Source of the DNA: JAXGPP01 sp964436865
Lineage (GTDB): Bacteria; Planctomycetota; Planctomycetia; Pirellulales; Thermoguttaceae
Reading direction: 5' to 3'
Length of the DNA: 19,804 nt
Assembly (NCBI GenBank): GCA_964436865.1
Contig: CAYTFK010000100.1
Span: 1-19,804 of the forward strand
A program made the translations under genes and the position numbers. Shown one piece after another: positions 1-6,658 of the stretch (within the stretch, counting starts at the first letter, position 1; every line of letters starts with the position of its first letter). The notes under the pieces are model-generated. The model saw only the letters and a list, made by a program, of their open reading frames with translations, searched no databases and was not told where the DNA came from.

Positions 1-372
1 CCCTCGTTCCCACGCTCCGCGTGGAAACGCGCGACTCGGACGCTCCGCATCCCCGAGCCCTGCCGCAGCGTCAGCCAGGCGCGCACAATGTCGCCTTTCG
101 CTCCGCGAAAGCGCCGCTTTGTTCCATTCCTGCTCGCTCCCATGTTCCGCGTGGGAACGCGCCGACCGGACGCTCCGCAACCCCGTACCATTCACCGCCC
201 GCTGACATCGCCGCCGCTTCGCTGGCTGACCCATCCATTGTTCTGCTGCCGCATCTTCCGGTCGCGTGGCGACCCCTGATGGTAGCCGTGGGTTTCAACC
301 CACGGTCAAGGTCCGCCCCCCCATTTCCTTCGTCGCGTAGCGACGATTGGGCCATTAGCAGTGGACGACCCG
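1..372. repeat. Intergenic mosaic of REP-like hairpins
   Basis: No credible gene is seen here. The stretch contains several short inverted repeats. Two related units each pair a GTTCCCACG-like arm with CGTGGGAAC around a CTCCG or TTCCG loop (6-28 and about 137-158), and both are followed by a GGACGCTCCGCA-like string. A perfect 9-bp stem CCGTGGGTT/AACCCACGG has a 2-nt loop (286-305). Two small stems of the GTCGC-GTG/GTA-GCGAC type lie at 261-273 and 331-345. The region lies downstream of the SPFH-like gene on the minus strand, so some hairpins could act in 3' end formation. No T-tract supports a classical terminator. Confidence 0.6.
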
Positions 373-2214
373 TTAGTTCAGCTCGGACCCTTCCGTTTCC
401 TTCGGCTCAAGTGGCCGAGGCCCCTCGGCCGGGCGCGGAGCCTCGAGATGCAGGTGGGTGGCCGCCGTGCCGCTGCCGCGCACTTCGATGAGGCGGTCGG
501 CGCGGGACTGCGTCAGATACGCGGTCAGGTCCACGCCGAGGCTCCCCAGCTCTCTCAAGTGTTCCAGTCGCTGTGCGTCGGCATGGCGCGCGATTTCGAC
601 GTGCACCGCCGACGCCAGCTCCTCTTCGCGGCGCAGCGATGCCTGCTGCGCTTCGCGGCGCTCGATCTGGGCCTGCTGACGTTTGGCGGCCATCTCCAGG
701 TCGTGCTCGACCTCCAGCGTCTGCTCGTTCCGCCGTTTGCCGGCCCGCGCGAGCTGCGACTCGAGCTTGAAGTTCTCCAGCTCCTGGGCCTGTGTCTCCG
801 TCGCTCGCTCCAGTTGCAGACGAGTGCGGGCTTCGATCGCCTGGTTATGCATCTGTTGGAGCGATTCAGCGGCCCCGTAGCCGCGATAGACGACTTTGTT
901 GATCCGGTAGCCGCATTGGGCCGCCCGATTGGTCAGTTGCCGATAGGTTTCCAGTTCGTTGAGTCTGTCGGTGTTGCGTTTGAAGGACTCGAAGTCGTGC
1001 CGGCCGGTGAACTCGACCACGTCGCTGGTGGCCGCGTTGACAAAGTCGCCGATCGGATCGTGGGTCGTGTCGAGCATCCGCTCGATGTCCGACAGCTCGA
1101 AAAAAATCATCAGCCGGATCATCAGCACGGCGTCGTCCGCCGTGCGGACATCGTGGACGTCGTGGTACATCTGGTCGGGCATCAGCCAGAGTTTCTGAAA
1201 GACCAGGCTGTTGGCCACCTTCTGCACGCCCTGCGAACCGCCCTGCGAGCCGTGCCACGAGAACGTATGCAGCCATTCGCCCGGCGCGGGGACGAACTGC
1301 GCCGGCCCGTACTCGATCCGCCGGGCGATCCGGCCGGTGGCTTCGTCTTTGCTGTAGACGACCACCGCCTCCTTGGCGGCAATCTGCAGCGCGTCTTCTC
1401 TGGCGATGCTCCCGTGCTCGCGCGGATCGAACCAAACCTCGACCGGCCCGGGCAGGTGCTGCTGACGCCCGTCGCGAAAGCGGATGATGAGAAACTCGCC
1501 CGGGTGCGCGACGTAGTGTTCCATCGGCTTGAACGTGCTGCGGCCGCGCCAGACCCGCGCTGGTCCAACCAGGACGCGCATGGTGCCGTTGGATCGCCGC
1601 ATGAGCACGCGCTGGCCTTCTTCGACCGTATAGAATAGCATGCCTCCACCTCCGGCCAACTGAGCCGTGTTGTCGAGCCCTGAATTGTCGGTGTCTGCCG
1701 TGCCAGTACCGGCCGCCGACGGCCGCCGCCAATCGGGCGGCGCGCCGGCCCGTCGACGGAGCAGCATGCCCGGCGCCCGCCGTGCCCGGGCCGGAGGTTC
1801 TGCCAAGGTTTCGCAGAAATCAACCGTCGCGTCGGTGTCCTCCGCGAGCAGCGATTCAGCCTCCTCGCCGGGCGGCCCATAGTGGCGTGCAATTGCCTGC
1901 TCGATCGCGGCCTTGTCGGCGGCCACGAGACGCACGCCCTTGGCCAGCAGGAATTGCAGCTTGTCAGACAGGGCGAGGTCTCCGGCATCCTCGACGGCGA
2001 GCGTGAGCGTTTCGCCGTCGAAGGCCAGGGGCATGGCGCAGTGTTCCCAGGCGACCGCTGCCGGCACGAGATCAACGACCTGCCGGGGAACACGGCGCCC
2101 GGTGAGGTTACGGATCAGTTCTCTTTCGTGGTCGCGCGGGCCCGCCGACGCCAGCGATGGTGCGACCGCCGTATCGTGCAACGCGCCCGTGTGGGCCAGG
2201 TACTTGTATTTCAT
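373..2214 (-). CDS. GspE/MshE N-terminal domain fused to a vault-like/SPFH (band 7) coiled-coil protein
   Basis: This 613-residue protein has three parts. Residues about 30-113 match the N-terminal domain of type II secretion/type IV pilus ATPases (MPLAFDGETLTLAVED, then LQFLLAKGVRL and AIARHYG), but no ATPase domain follows. After a linker rich in Ala, Pro and Arg, residues about 190-330 carry beta-rich GP-centred repeats like those of major vault protein (VLVGPARVW, HLPGPVEVW, IEYGPAQFV). Residues about 340-465 resemble an SPFH/band 7 domain, followed by a long charged coiled coil (about 455-555) and a short conserved-looking LGVDLTAYL tail. No membrane segment or signal peptide is visible. 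SPFH proteins usually form oligomeric scaffolds; the role here is unknown. ATG at 2214 is preferred; an in-frame GTG at 2220 is possible, and neither has a strong ribosome site. Its upstream neighbour is transposase debris, so it probably stands alone. Confidence 0.8.
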   Translation of the reverse strand: MKYKYLAHTGALHDTAVAPSLASAGPRDHERELIRNLTGRRVPRQVVDLVPAAVAWEHCAMPLAFDGETLTLAVEDAGDLALSDKLQFLLAKGVRLVAADKAAIEQAIARHYGPPGEEAESLLAEDTDATVDFCETLAEPPARARRAPGMLLRRRAGAPPDWRRPSAAGTGTADTDNSGLDNTAQLAGGGGMLFYTVEEGQRVLMRRSNGTMRVLVGPARVWRGRSTFKPMEHYVAHPGEFLIIRFRDGRQQHLPGPVEVWFDPREHGSIAREDALQIAAKEAVVVYSKDEATGRIARRIEYGPAQFVPAPGEWLHTFSWHGSQGGSQGVQKVANSLVFQKLWLMPDQMYHDVHDVRTADDAVLMIRLMIFFELSDIERMLDTTHDPIGDFVNAATSDVVEFTGRHDFESFKRNTDRLNELETYRQLTNRAAQCGYRINKVVYRGYGAAESLQQMHNQAIEARTRLQLERATETQAQELENFKLESQLARAGKRRNEQTLEVEHDLEMAAKRQQAQIERREAQQASLRREEELASAVHVEIARHADAQRLEHLRELGSLGVDLTAYLTQSRADRLIEVRGSGTAATHLHLEAPRPAEGPRPLEPKETEGSELN

Positions 2215-2442
2215 GGCCACGTCACTCGAAGGCCACTCGCCGCCACCAAGACTGACAGGTCCGGAGTGCGGAGAGTCTACCCAGTACTGTGGTCCGGTTG
2301 GGTCGAGAAATCAAGTCCGGACTGGACGTCGACCCCTCTCGTCCTCGTTCAACCGCGAGCCAACGGCGACCGCCCAACTCCGCTGTTGCCAATGGCTCCG
2401 GGGTAAACGGTTGGAAGGAAGGGACATTCTACTTACTGACGC

Positions 2443-2550
2443 GACCGCACAGCAGCGGCTATGCCCCGCAGCATGTCGCGCGGCGGACGGCGATGGCACT
2501 GGGGCTGGAGTCAATGCCGCGGCCGCGGAAGATGGTAGAAAAGGTCCCAG
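2443..2550 (+). pseudogene. C-terminal fragment of a REP-associated tyrosine transposase
   Basis: In one plus-strand frame this reads ARRTAMALGLESMPRPRK, which matches the usual C-terminal signature of RAYT proteins (RTA..LGLES..RPRGRPRK). Nothing resembling the rest of the transposase precedes it on this strand. The fragment runs into a palindrome at 2517-2528, where the minus strand carries a transposase N-terminus reading towards it. It is a decayed remnant, not a gene. The assignment rests on a short motif, so confidence is moderate. Confidence 0.45.
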
Positions 2551-2660
2551 TGATTCGGGAGCAGGCAATAGGCGCAGATCCGCATCGGGCAGGTTTCGAG
2601 CGACTTCTCGACTCTCCGCTCGAAGGCCTCGAAGTCAGCGTCTTTGAGGAACAACCGCAT
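2511..2660 (-). pseudogene. N-terminal fragment of a REP-associated tyrosine transposase (Y1/HUH)
   Basis: A 49-codon frame starting at ATG 2660 reads MRLFLKDADFEAFERRVEK, then a segment ending CPMRICAYCLLPNHWDLFYH, and then a stop. This is the first part of the Y1_Tnp domain. Family members read roughly LF.DDADY.AF..VL, then P.R.LAYC.MPNHWHL. The HUH motif is altered: PNHWDL stands where PNHWHL is usual, so the second metal-binding His is lost. The tyrosine-bearing helix and the C-terminus are missing. The frame ends at the palindrome CCGCGGCCGCGG (2517-2528). This is a dead remnant. Confidence 0.65.
2517..2528. repeat. 12-bp perfect palindrome at the transposase junction
   Basis: CCGCGGCCGCGG equals its own reverse complement. 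It marks the point where a plus-strand transposase C-terminus and a minus-strand transposase N-terminus meet. Confidence 0.7.
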
Positions 2661-2841
2661 CCGGCCCTATCTCGGCGAGATCATTGCAGACGACTTCACG
2701 CGCCAGGAGCGGCTGATCGTCTTCCTGCGGCAGACGATTTTCGTCGATGTCGAGCGGCTCGGGTTCGCCCAAGGCCCGGTTGAGAACGTCGTCGTCGCCG
2801 GGATCGTCGAGGAGGCGGATGAGGTCAGGTATCGCTGACAT
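2635..2841 (-). CDS. Small acidic hypothetical protein, possibly a truncated HEAT-like repeat protein
   Basis: This 68-residue ORF starts at ATG 2841, overlaps the 3' end of the histidine kinase gene by 17 nt in another frame, and ends inside the transposase fragment. Two parts resemble HEAT/PBS repeats: IPDLIRLLDDPGDDDV near the start and AREVVCNDLAEIGPDAVVP near the end, where the typical string is ALGEIGPDAVPAL. It is rich in Asp and Glu. The ribosome site is weak (CGGA). It could be a real, translationally coupled small gene. It could be the stump of a longer HEAT protein cut by the transposase insertion. It could also be a chance ORF. No function is assigned. Confidence 0.3.
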   Translation of the reverse strand: MSAIPDLIRLLDDPGDDDVLNRALGEPEPLDIDENRLPQEDDQPLLAREVVCNDLAEIGPDAVVPQRR

Positions 2842-4201
2842 GCGGAATCCGCACCGTAACGGTAGTTCCTTGACCAACCACGCTTGCCAGCTCAATGTTT
2901 CCCCCGTGGGCACGCACGATCTCTTGACAAATCGCCAATCCAAGACCACTGCTTCCGTGATTGGAGGAAGAACGGGACGGGTCGGCCCGATAGAATCGGT
3001 CGAACACCTTGCCTTGTGCCTCTTCGGCAATTCCCACGCCCGTGTCAGAGACGGTGAGGACGGCCTGTCCATCCTTCGCCTCCAGCTTCAAATTCACCTC
3101 GCCGCCATCTCGATTGTATTGGATGGCATTCGTGAGCAGATTGCAGACCACTTGCCCTAGCCGCTCGGCGTCCCCATTCATTTCAACGCTCTGCAAGTCG
3201 AGTGACACCATAATCCTCCTCGCCTCGGCCAGCGGTTGCAGCAGGTTCGCGGTGTCCTCGACAATCTGCCGAAGGTCAACCGGCTCGCTACGGATACCCA
3301 ATCGCCCCGTATCTGCCCGAGTCAGCAACAGGAGGTCATCAATCAGCGATTTCATCCGCCTTGAAGAACGGTAGCACGCTTCCAGAGCCTCCCGGTACTC
3401 GTCGGCGGGCCTTTCACGGGCCAAGGCCGTCTCGGTTTGGGAGAGGATGACCGATACCGGCGTTCGCAATTCATGCGAGGCATCGGCCGTGAACCTGCTC
3501 TGGCGGTCGAAGGCGGACTCGAGTCGCCCAAACATTCGGTTCAGCACATTGGCAAGTCTGCCCAGTTCACTCTTCGTACCTGCCACGTCGATCCGTTGTG
3601 ACAAGTTCGTCGCTGAAATCGCCTCCGCCGTGGTCGAAATTCGCTCCACGGGAGCTAGAATGCGCTTCGAGATCAACCATCCTCCCACAAGACCAAGCCC
3701 GAGAATGCCGGCACCGGATAAAACGATCCATCGCAGTAGCGCCGCCACACGGTCCCACTCTTTTCGGACAGGTCGTCCTACGAGTATCTGACTTCCATCT
3801 GGGCCGTTGATAATGACTTCCCGATTCGGGCCACGATCTCGGCTTTGGAAAGGATGTCGTCCCTTCTGCGGGGGTGGCTCGGGCTCCGGCCGCAGATCGT
3901 GGGGCGCGTTCTCGGAAGCGGTCAGCAACTCACCGCTCATATTCCAGACGGCCAAGTAGGGCCTGTCCTTCGGTCCCATGCCGAAGCGATGCCGGTAGGT
4001 GTCGGGGATGGTCAGATCGGTTGCATTTCCGCCCTGCATCGAGACAGCCAACGCTTGAGCAGCACCGAGGAGGTCGGCGTCAACCTCGTTCAGCGTGGAT
4101 TGCCGCACTCGGTAATAAAGCGTGGCGCCAAAGCCTCCTAGGCCCATGGTCAGGAGCAATGCCATCCAAAACAGGATATTCCAGCGGATGGAACTAAACA
4201 T
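2825..4201 (-). CDS. Sensor histidine kinase (HAMP-HisKA-HATPase_c)
   Basis: This 458-residue membrane sensor probably phosphorylates the response regulator encoded just upstream. A first membrane helix lies at about 8-30, followed by a roughly 120-residue extracytoplasmic segment. A second helix lies at about 155-177, and a HAMP linker follows (about 178-230). The HisKA motif FTADASHELRTPVS puts the phosphoacceptor at His243. The ATPase domain has an N box (NLLTNAIQYN, Asn354/Asn358), a G1 box DTGVGI (386-391), an F box FDRFYR, and a G2 box GSSGLGLAI (416-424). All catalytic motifs are intact. The length and order are typical of OmpR-partner kinases of the CusS/heavy-metal-sensor kind, but the ligand cannot be read from the sequence. 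The ATG at 4201 overlaps the regulator's stop by 8 nt (ATGTTTAG), which implies translational coupling. Confidence 0.95.
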   Translation of the reverse strand: MFSSIRWNILFWMALLLTMGLGGFGATLYYRVRQSTLNEVDADLLGAAQALAVSMQGGNATDLTIPDTYRHRFGMGPKDRPYLAVWNMSGELLTASENAPHDLRPEPEPPPQKGRHPFQSRDRGPNREVIINGPDGSQILVGRPVRKEWDRVAALLRWIVLSGAGILGLGLVGGWLISKRILAPVERISTTAEAISATNLSQRIDVAGTKSELGRLANVLNRMFGRLESAFDRQSRFTADASHELRTPVSVILSQTETALARERPADEYREALEACYRSSRRMKSLIDDLLLLTRADTGRLGIRSEPVDLRQIVEDTANLLQPLAEARRIMVSLDLQSVEMNGDAERLGQVVCNLLTNAIQYNRDGGEVNLKLEAKDGQAVLTVSDTGVGIAEEAQGKVFDRFYRADPSRSSSNHGSSGLGLAICQEIVRAHGGNIELASVVGQGTTVTVRIPHVSDT

Positions 4202-4847
4202 CGATCAAGTATCCGTGGCCCCGCTTGGTAACAATCAAGTCCTTGCCCAGCTTCTTCCTCAGTTTGGCGACGTAAACGTCTAGTAGATTCGAGAGACTGT
4301 CCTCGTTCTCGTCGAAGAGGTGGTCGTAGAGCATCGTGCGTGTCACCACGCTGCCTCGGTGCATCGCCAGAAACTCGACGAGCGAATACTCCCGAGCCGT
4401 CAGATCAATCGGTTCCCCGTTCCGCATCACGGTGCGGGAAGCCGTATCGAGGACAATCTCTCCGAGCTCCAACGTCGAAGTCGGTTGCCCGGCCGCTCGC
4501 CGGATTAGGGCTCGCAAGCGGGCCAACAACTCCGCCCGCTCAAACGGCTTGACAAGATAATCATCGCCGCCGAGGTCCAACCCCTTCACTCGGTCCAGCA
4601 GAGCATCTCGTGCCGTGAGGATCAGCACGGGCGTCTTCTTCTCTCGGCGCAGCCGCTTCAAGAGATCCCAACCATCCAGCCGAGGCAACATGATGTCGAG
4701 GAGGATAGCGTCGTAATCCCAACTCCGGGCCTTGAAAAGTCCATCCTCGCCGTCGGTGGAGGTGTCCACCGCGTAGCCCTCCTCCATGAGCGTCTTCTCA
4801 AGCGACCGGACTAAATCGAGTTCGTCCTCGATGATCAATACCCGCAC
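4194..4847 (-). CDS. OmpR-family response regulator
   Basis: This 217-residue DNA-binding regulator has a receiver domain (residues 1-115) and a winged-helix Trans_reg_C domain (about 122-217). The acidic pocket (Glu7, Asp8), phosphoacceptor Asp51 (ILLDIMLP), Thr78 and Lys100 (YLVKP) are all present. The C-terminal domain shows LTAREYSLVEFLAMHRG and LLDVYVAKLRKKLG, with RGHGYLIDV at the end. The GTG at 4847 is chosen because MRVLIIEDE is the standard family start and a GGAG lies 9 nt upstream. A longer in-frame ATG at 4928 would add 27 unlikely residues. It is the second gene of a probable three-gene operon and overlaps the kinase start. Confidence 0.95.
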   Translation of the reverse strand: MRVLIIEDELDLVRSLEKTLMEEGYAVDTSTDGEDGLFKARSWDYDAILLDIMLPRLDGWDLLKRLRREKKTPVLILTARDALLDRVKGLDLGGDDYLVKPFERAELLARLRALIRRAAGQPTSTLELGEIVLDTASRTVMRNGEPIDLTAREYSLVEFLAMHRGSVVTRTMLYDHLFDENEDSLSNLLDVYVAKLRKKLGKDLIVTKRGHGYLIDV

Positions 4848-4924
4848 AGAGAAGTTCTCCGAAAACGGCGGTGGGATTGCGATGAGCACAGCCCATTTTA
4901 GGGGACCGCTTCGAGCAACGCCAA

Positions 4925-4951
4925 CCACGCCCCGCTCTTCGCCGGGCGTGG
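4925..4951. terminator. Intercistronic hairpin between the secreted-protein gene and the response regulator
   Basis: An 8-bp perfect inverted repeat, CCACGCCC (4925-4932) and GGGCGTGG (4944-4951), flanks an 11-nt loop in the 135-nt gap between the two genes. On the minus strand it is followed only by TTGG, not a real U-tract. It may therefore be a partial terminator, a processing site or nothing functional. It would allow different expression of the upstream secreted protein and the downstream two-component pair. Confidence 0.3.
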
Positions 4952-4982
4952 CAGGTTCGATGCGGCTGGGCGATGAGCTTCT

Positions 4983-5654
4983 TTATGGCTGGTGTCTCGG
5001 CTCTTTTATCTTCTCCGGTCCAGCGGGCTTGGCGTTTCCGCCCAGTCGCTTCTCGATGACTTTCCTCAGATCACGCAATTCCTTGAGGACTTGCTCGTGG
5101 GGCGGTTCCTTTGGCTTCTTGGCTTCGTGATGCGGCTTCGGCTTCGCCTTGCCCTCCACCATCGCTCGCAGCGAGCGGACCTCGGCAAGGATCTGTTCGT
5201 GTGGCGGCATGGGCTTTCCTTCGGCACCCTCGTGCCCCTTCTTCCCTTCGGGCTTCGGCGGCGGGTCCATCTTAACGGTAGCACCGCTCTTCAGGTTCTT
5301 GATAGCCTCTGATCGCACATGAGTGTCGCCCTTCGGGCCAGTGTGCTTGCGGCCTGTCACCTCGATTTCGTCTCCCTTGGTGACGGCCGCCGTTACCTTC
5401 TCGCCCATGTGCGGAGGAAAGCGAACCTCGCTTCCATCGGCGAAAACGAAACCGTCCACGTCGCCTTTGGGCGACTGATGAACCTCCCGTACTACTCCAC
5501 GGACGGTCACAGGTTCGTCGTTCGGCTTCGGCGACGTCCCTTTCTCGGCAGCCGCCGCAGGTTTTTCTGCCGTAGGCGGTTTGTCCTGCTCTTGGCCGAA
5601 GCACGTGGCCGTCAAGCAGGCGACCACGGCAAACATCGAAATCCACATCTTCAT
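4983..5654 (-). CDS. Secreted OB-fold-like protein with tandem PPHEQ helical repeats
   Basis: This 223-residue protein has a signal peptide (about 1-20, cleavage near CFG-QEQ). A Lys/Pro/Ala-rich linker follows, then a compact beta-rich region (about 49-126: VTVRGVVREVH, DGFVFADGSEVRFPP, KGDEIEVTGR) that looks like an OB fold. The C-terminal part is rich in Lys, Pro and His. It contains a tandem repeat, PPHEQILAEVRSLRAMVE (150-167) and PPHEQVLKELRDLRKVIE (184-201), probably short helices. ATG at 5654 is chosen because AGGAG lies 8 nt upstream and a signal peptide follows at once; an upstream in-frame start (5699) lacks both. It precedes the two-component genes on the same strand and may be their target or signal partner. 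The scattered His residues hint at metal binding, which is only inference. Confidence 0.8.
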   Translation of the reverse strand: MKMWISMFAVVACLTATCFGQEQDKPPTAEKPAAAAEKGTSPKPNDEPVTVRGVVREVHQSPKGDVDGFVFADGSEVRFPPHMGEKVTAAVTKGDEIEVTGRKHTGPKGDTHVRSEAIKNLKSGATVKMDPPPKPEGKKGHEGAEGKPMPPHEQILAEVRSLRAMVEGKAKPKPHHEAKKPKEPPHEQVLKELRDLRKVIEKRLGGNAKPAGPEKIKEPRHQP

Positions 5655-5679
5655 AGCGATTTCTCCTGAGACTGGACCC

Positions 5680-5709
5680 CCATTACGTGGCAAGCCCACT
5701 GCTTGCCAA
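5680..5709 (-). promoter_or_regulatory. Putative promoter with an operator-like inverted repeat
   Basis: Reading on the minus strand, TTGGCA (5709-5704), an 18-bp spacer and TAATGG (5685-5680) could form a sigma70-type promoter for the secreted OB-fold gene, with a leader of about 20-25 nt. The -35 half sits in a perfect inverted repeat TGGCAAGC/GCTTGCCA with a 5-nt centre (5688-5708). This is a natural candidate for a regulator site, perhaps for the response regulator encoded downstream. No consensus site is known for that regulator. Confidence 0.4.
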
Positions 5710-5857
5710 CCTGAAACCGTTTCTACAGAAGTGAACCTGAACAGGAGATGAATGCGAACGTCGCCTTGGTCGCAAGAATGGGACCGACAGAATGTTCGGT
5801 TGCCCGCTAACGATCACGTCTTCACTGCGCCGTACCAAGTTCAATCGCGAGCGTCAT

Positions 5858-6405
5858 TGGGGTCAGAGCGTCAGCAGTCAGTAGGTGAGTTCCTGCTCGA
5901 TGGCTGCCAGCAGCTCGGCCAGCGCGCGGTCTGGGGTCTCGATCCGTCGCATTGCATAGTGGACCCTGCTGTGGCCACGATAGCCCAGCGCGGCGGCCAC
6001 CGCCGTGACCCGGCTCACGAAGCCGGCGGACCCCAGCGCCAGACCGCCCACGGCCCGCGCGAAGGGCGAGGGCGGCGGTTGAAGTAGCTCGCGTAGCTGC
6101 CATTGAGGAATTGCATGCCGGCGGCGAAATTCGCTTCCGGCGTCTCCACGAACAGGTCGTGGTTGCTCATCAGCACGAACGCGTGCAAGCGCCAGCCGCA
6201 GGTCTCCACGGTCCGCCGCAGCCACTCCATCCGCCGCGTCCGGTCCGAGTCGTCGCGGACGATGGGCCTCCGCTCGATGCCGCCCGACATCACGTGGTAG
6301 ATCGCACCCGGAAACTGAACACAAAGCGGACTCGCCATGGCTGCTTGGGCACCTCCCCCTCCACATTCCCGTCCATCCCCACTGACTGCTGACGTTCTGA
6401 CCCCA
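5858..6405 (-). mobile_element. Decayed RAYT-type mobile element with 28-bp inverted end repeats
   Basis: The two ends match as inverted repeats at 26 of 28 positions (5858-5885 against 6378-6405). Both begin TGGGGTCAGA and continue CGTCAGCAGTCAGT. Between them is a defective transposase on the minus strand. The element lies 11 nt downstream of a start codon (6418) that has its own leader and ribosome site, so it seems to have inserted at the beginning of a gene. Of that gene only the leader and the first few codons remain visible. Confidence 0.65.
5878..6338 (-). pseudogene. REP-associated tyrosine transposase, internally deleted and frameshifted
   Basis: From ATG 6338 the frame reads MASPLCVQFPGAIYHVMSGG, then ERRPIVRDDSDR and GWRLHAFVLMSNHDLFVETPE, then NGSYASYFNRR. 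This is the N-terminal half of a Y1_Tnp RAYT. The catalytic motif reads SNHDLFVE where relatives have SNHxHLxVE, so one codon, the second His of HUH, is missing. After YFNRR the frame is lost. The C-terminus continues in another frame (GLALGSAGFVSRV, then LGYRGHSRVHYAMRRIE) to a stop at 5878 inside the left end repeat. About 100 or more central residues, which would include the catalytic Tyr, are absent. It cannot be an active transposase. Confidence 0.75.
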
Positions 6406-6415
6406 TAAACGTGAA

Positions 6416-6567
6416 CATGGCTCACACTCCTCGATTGCGTTGCGGTCCGCGGTTCGTACAATCAAAAGGCCGTCGGACCCGGCGGCGCGCGGACCGTGCG
6501 TCGCGAGCCCTCAGGCCTCGGCCGGTGAGTAGCGCCTGGCAGTGCTCACCTCGCCGGCCGGCTCTTT
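6416..6567 (-). promoter_or_regulatory. Structured 5' leader, copy 1 (orphaned by an insertion)
   Basis: This is a near copy of the leader of the HAF-like gene (7799-7949). The 51 nt nearest the gene (6416-6466) are identical to 7799-7849, including the AGGAG ribosome site, the GTGTGAGCC spacer and the ATG (6418). The distal 100 nt are diverged but clearly related. Here the ATG is followed after 10 nt by the end repeat of the RAYT element, so the leader no longer has its gene. The inverted repeats seen in copy 2 are partly broken in this copy. Confidence 0.65.
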
Positions 6568-6577
6568 TCTCGTAGAG

Positions 6578-6639
6578 TGCGCGACGCGCACCGCTTCGCT
6601 TCTTGTGGTGCCTCACGCACCGCATGCTTTGCGGTGCGT
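6578..6639. repeat. REP-like hairpins after the HAF-like gene
   Basis: A 10-bp stem ACGCACCGCA (6615-6624) / TGCGGTGCGT (6630-6639) has a 5-nt loop. Beside it is a palindrome GTGCGCG-A-CGCGCAC (6578-6592). The large stem starts about 20 nt after the stop of the minus-strand gene and may terminate or protect its transcript. No T-run follows. Confidence 0.5.
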
Positions 6640-6658
6640 TGCACGCAGCCTGCTTTTC

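Noticed and set aside
361..1638. Long plus-strand open frame opposite the SPFH-like gene
   Set aside because: It is antisense to a gene with recognisable domains, and its product has no known similarity; it reflects high GC in codon positions.
5752..6087. 111-codon plus-strand frame over the end of the RAYT element
   Set aside because: It crosses the element boundary and is antisense to the transposase C-terminus.
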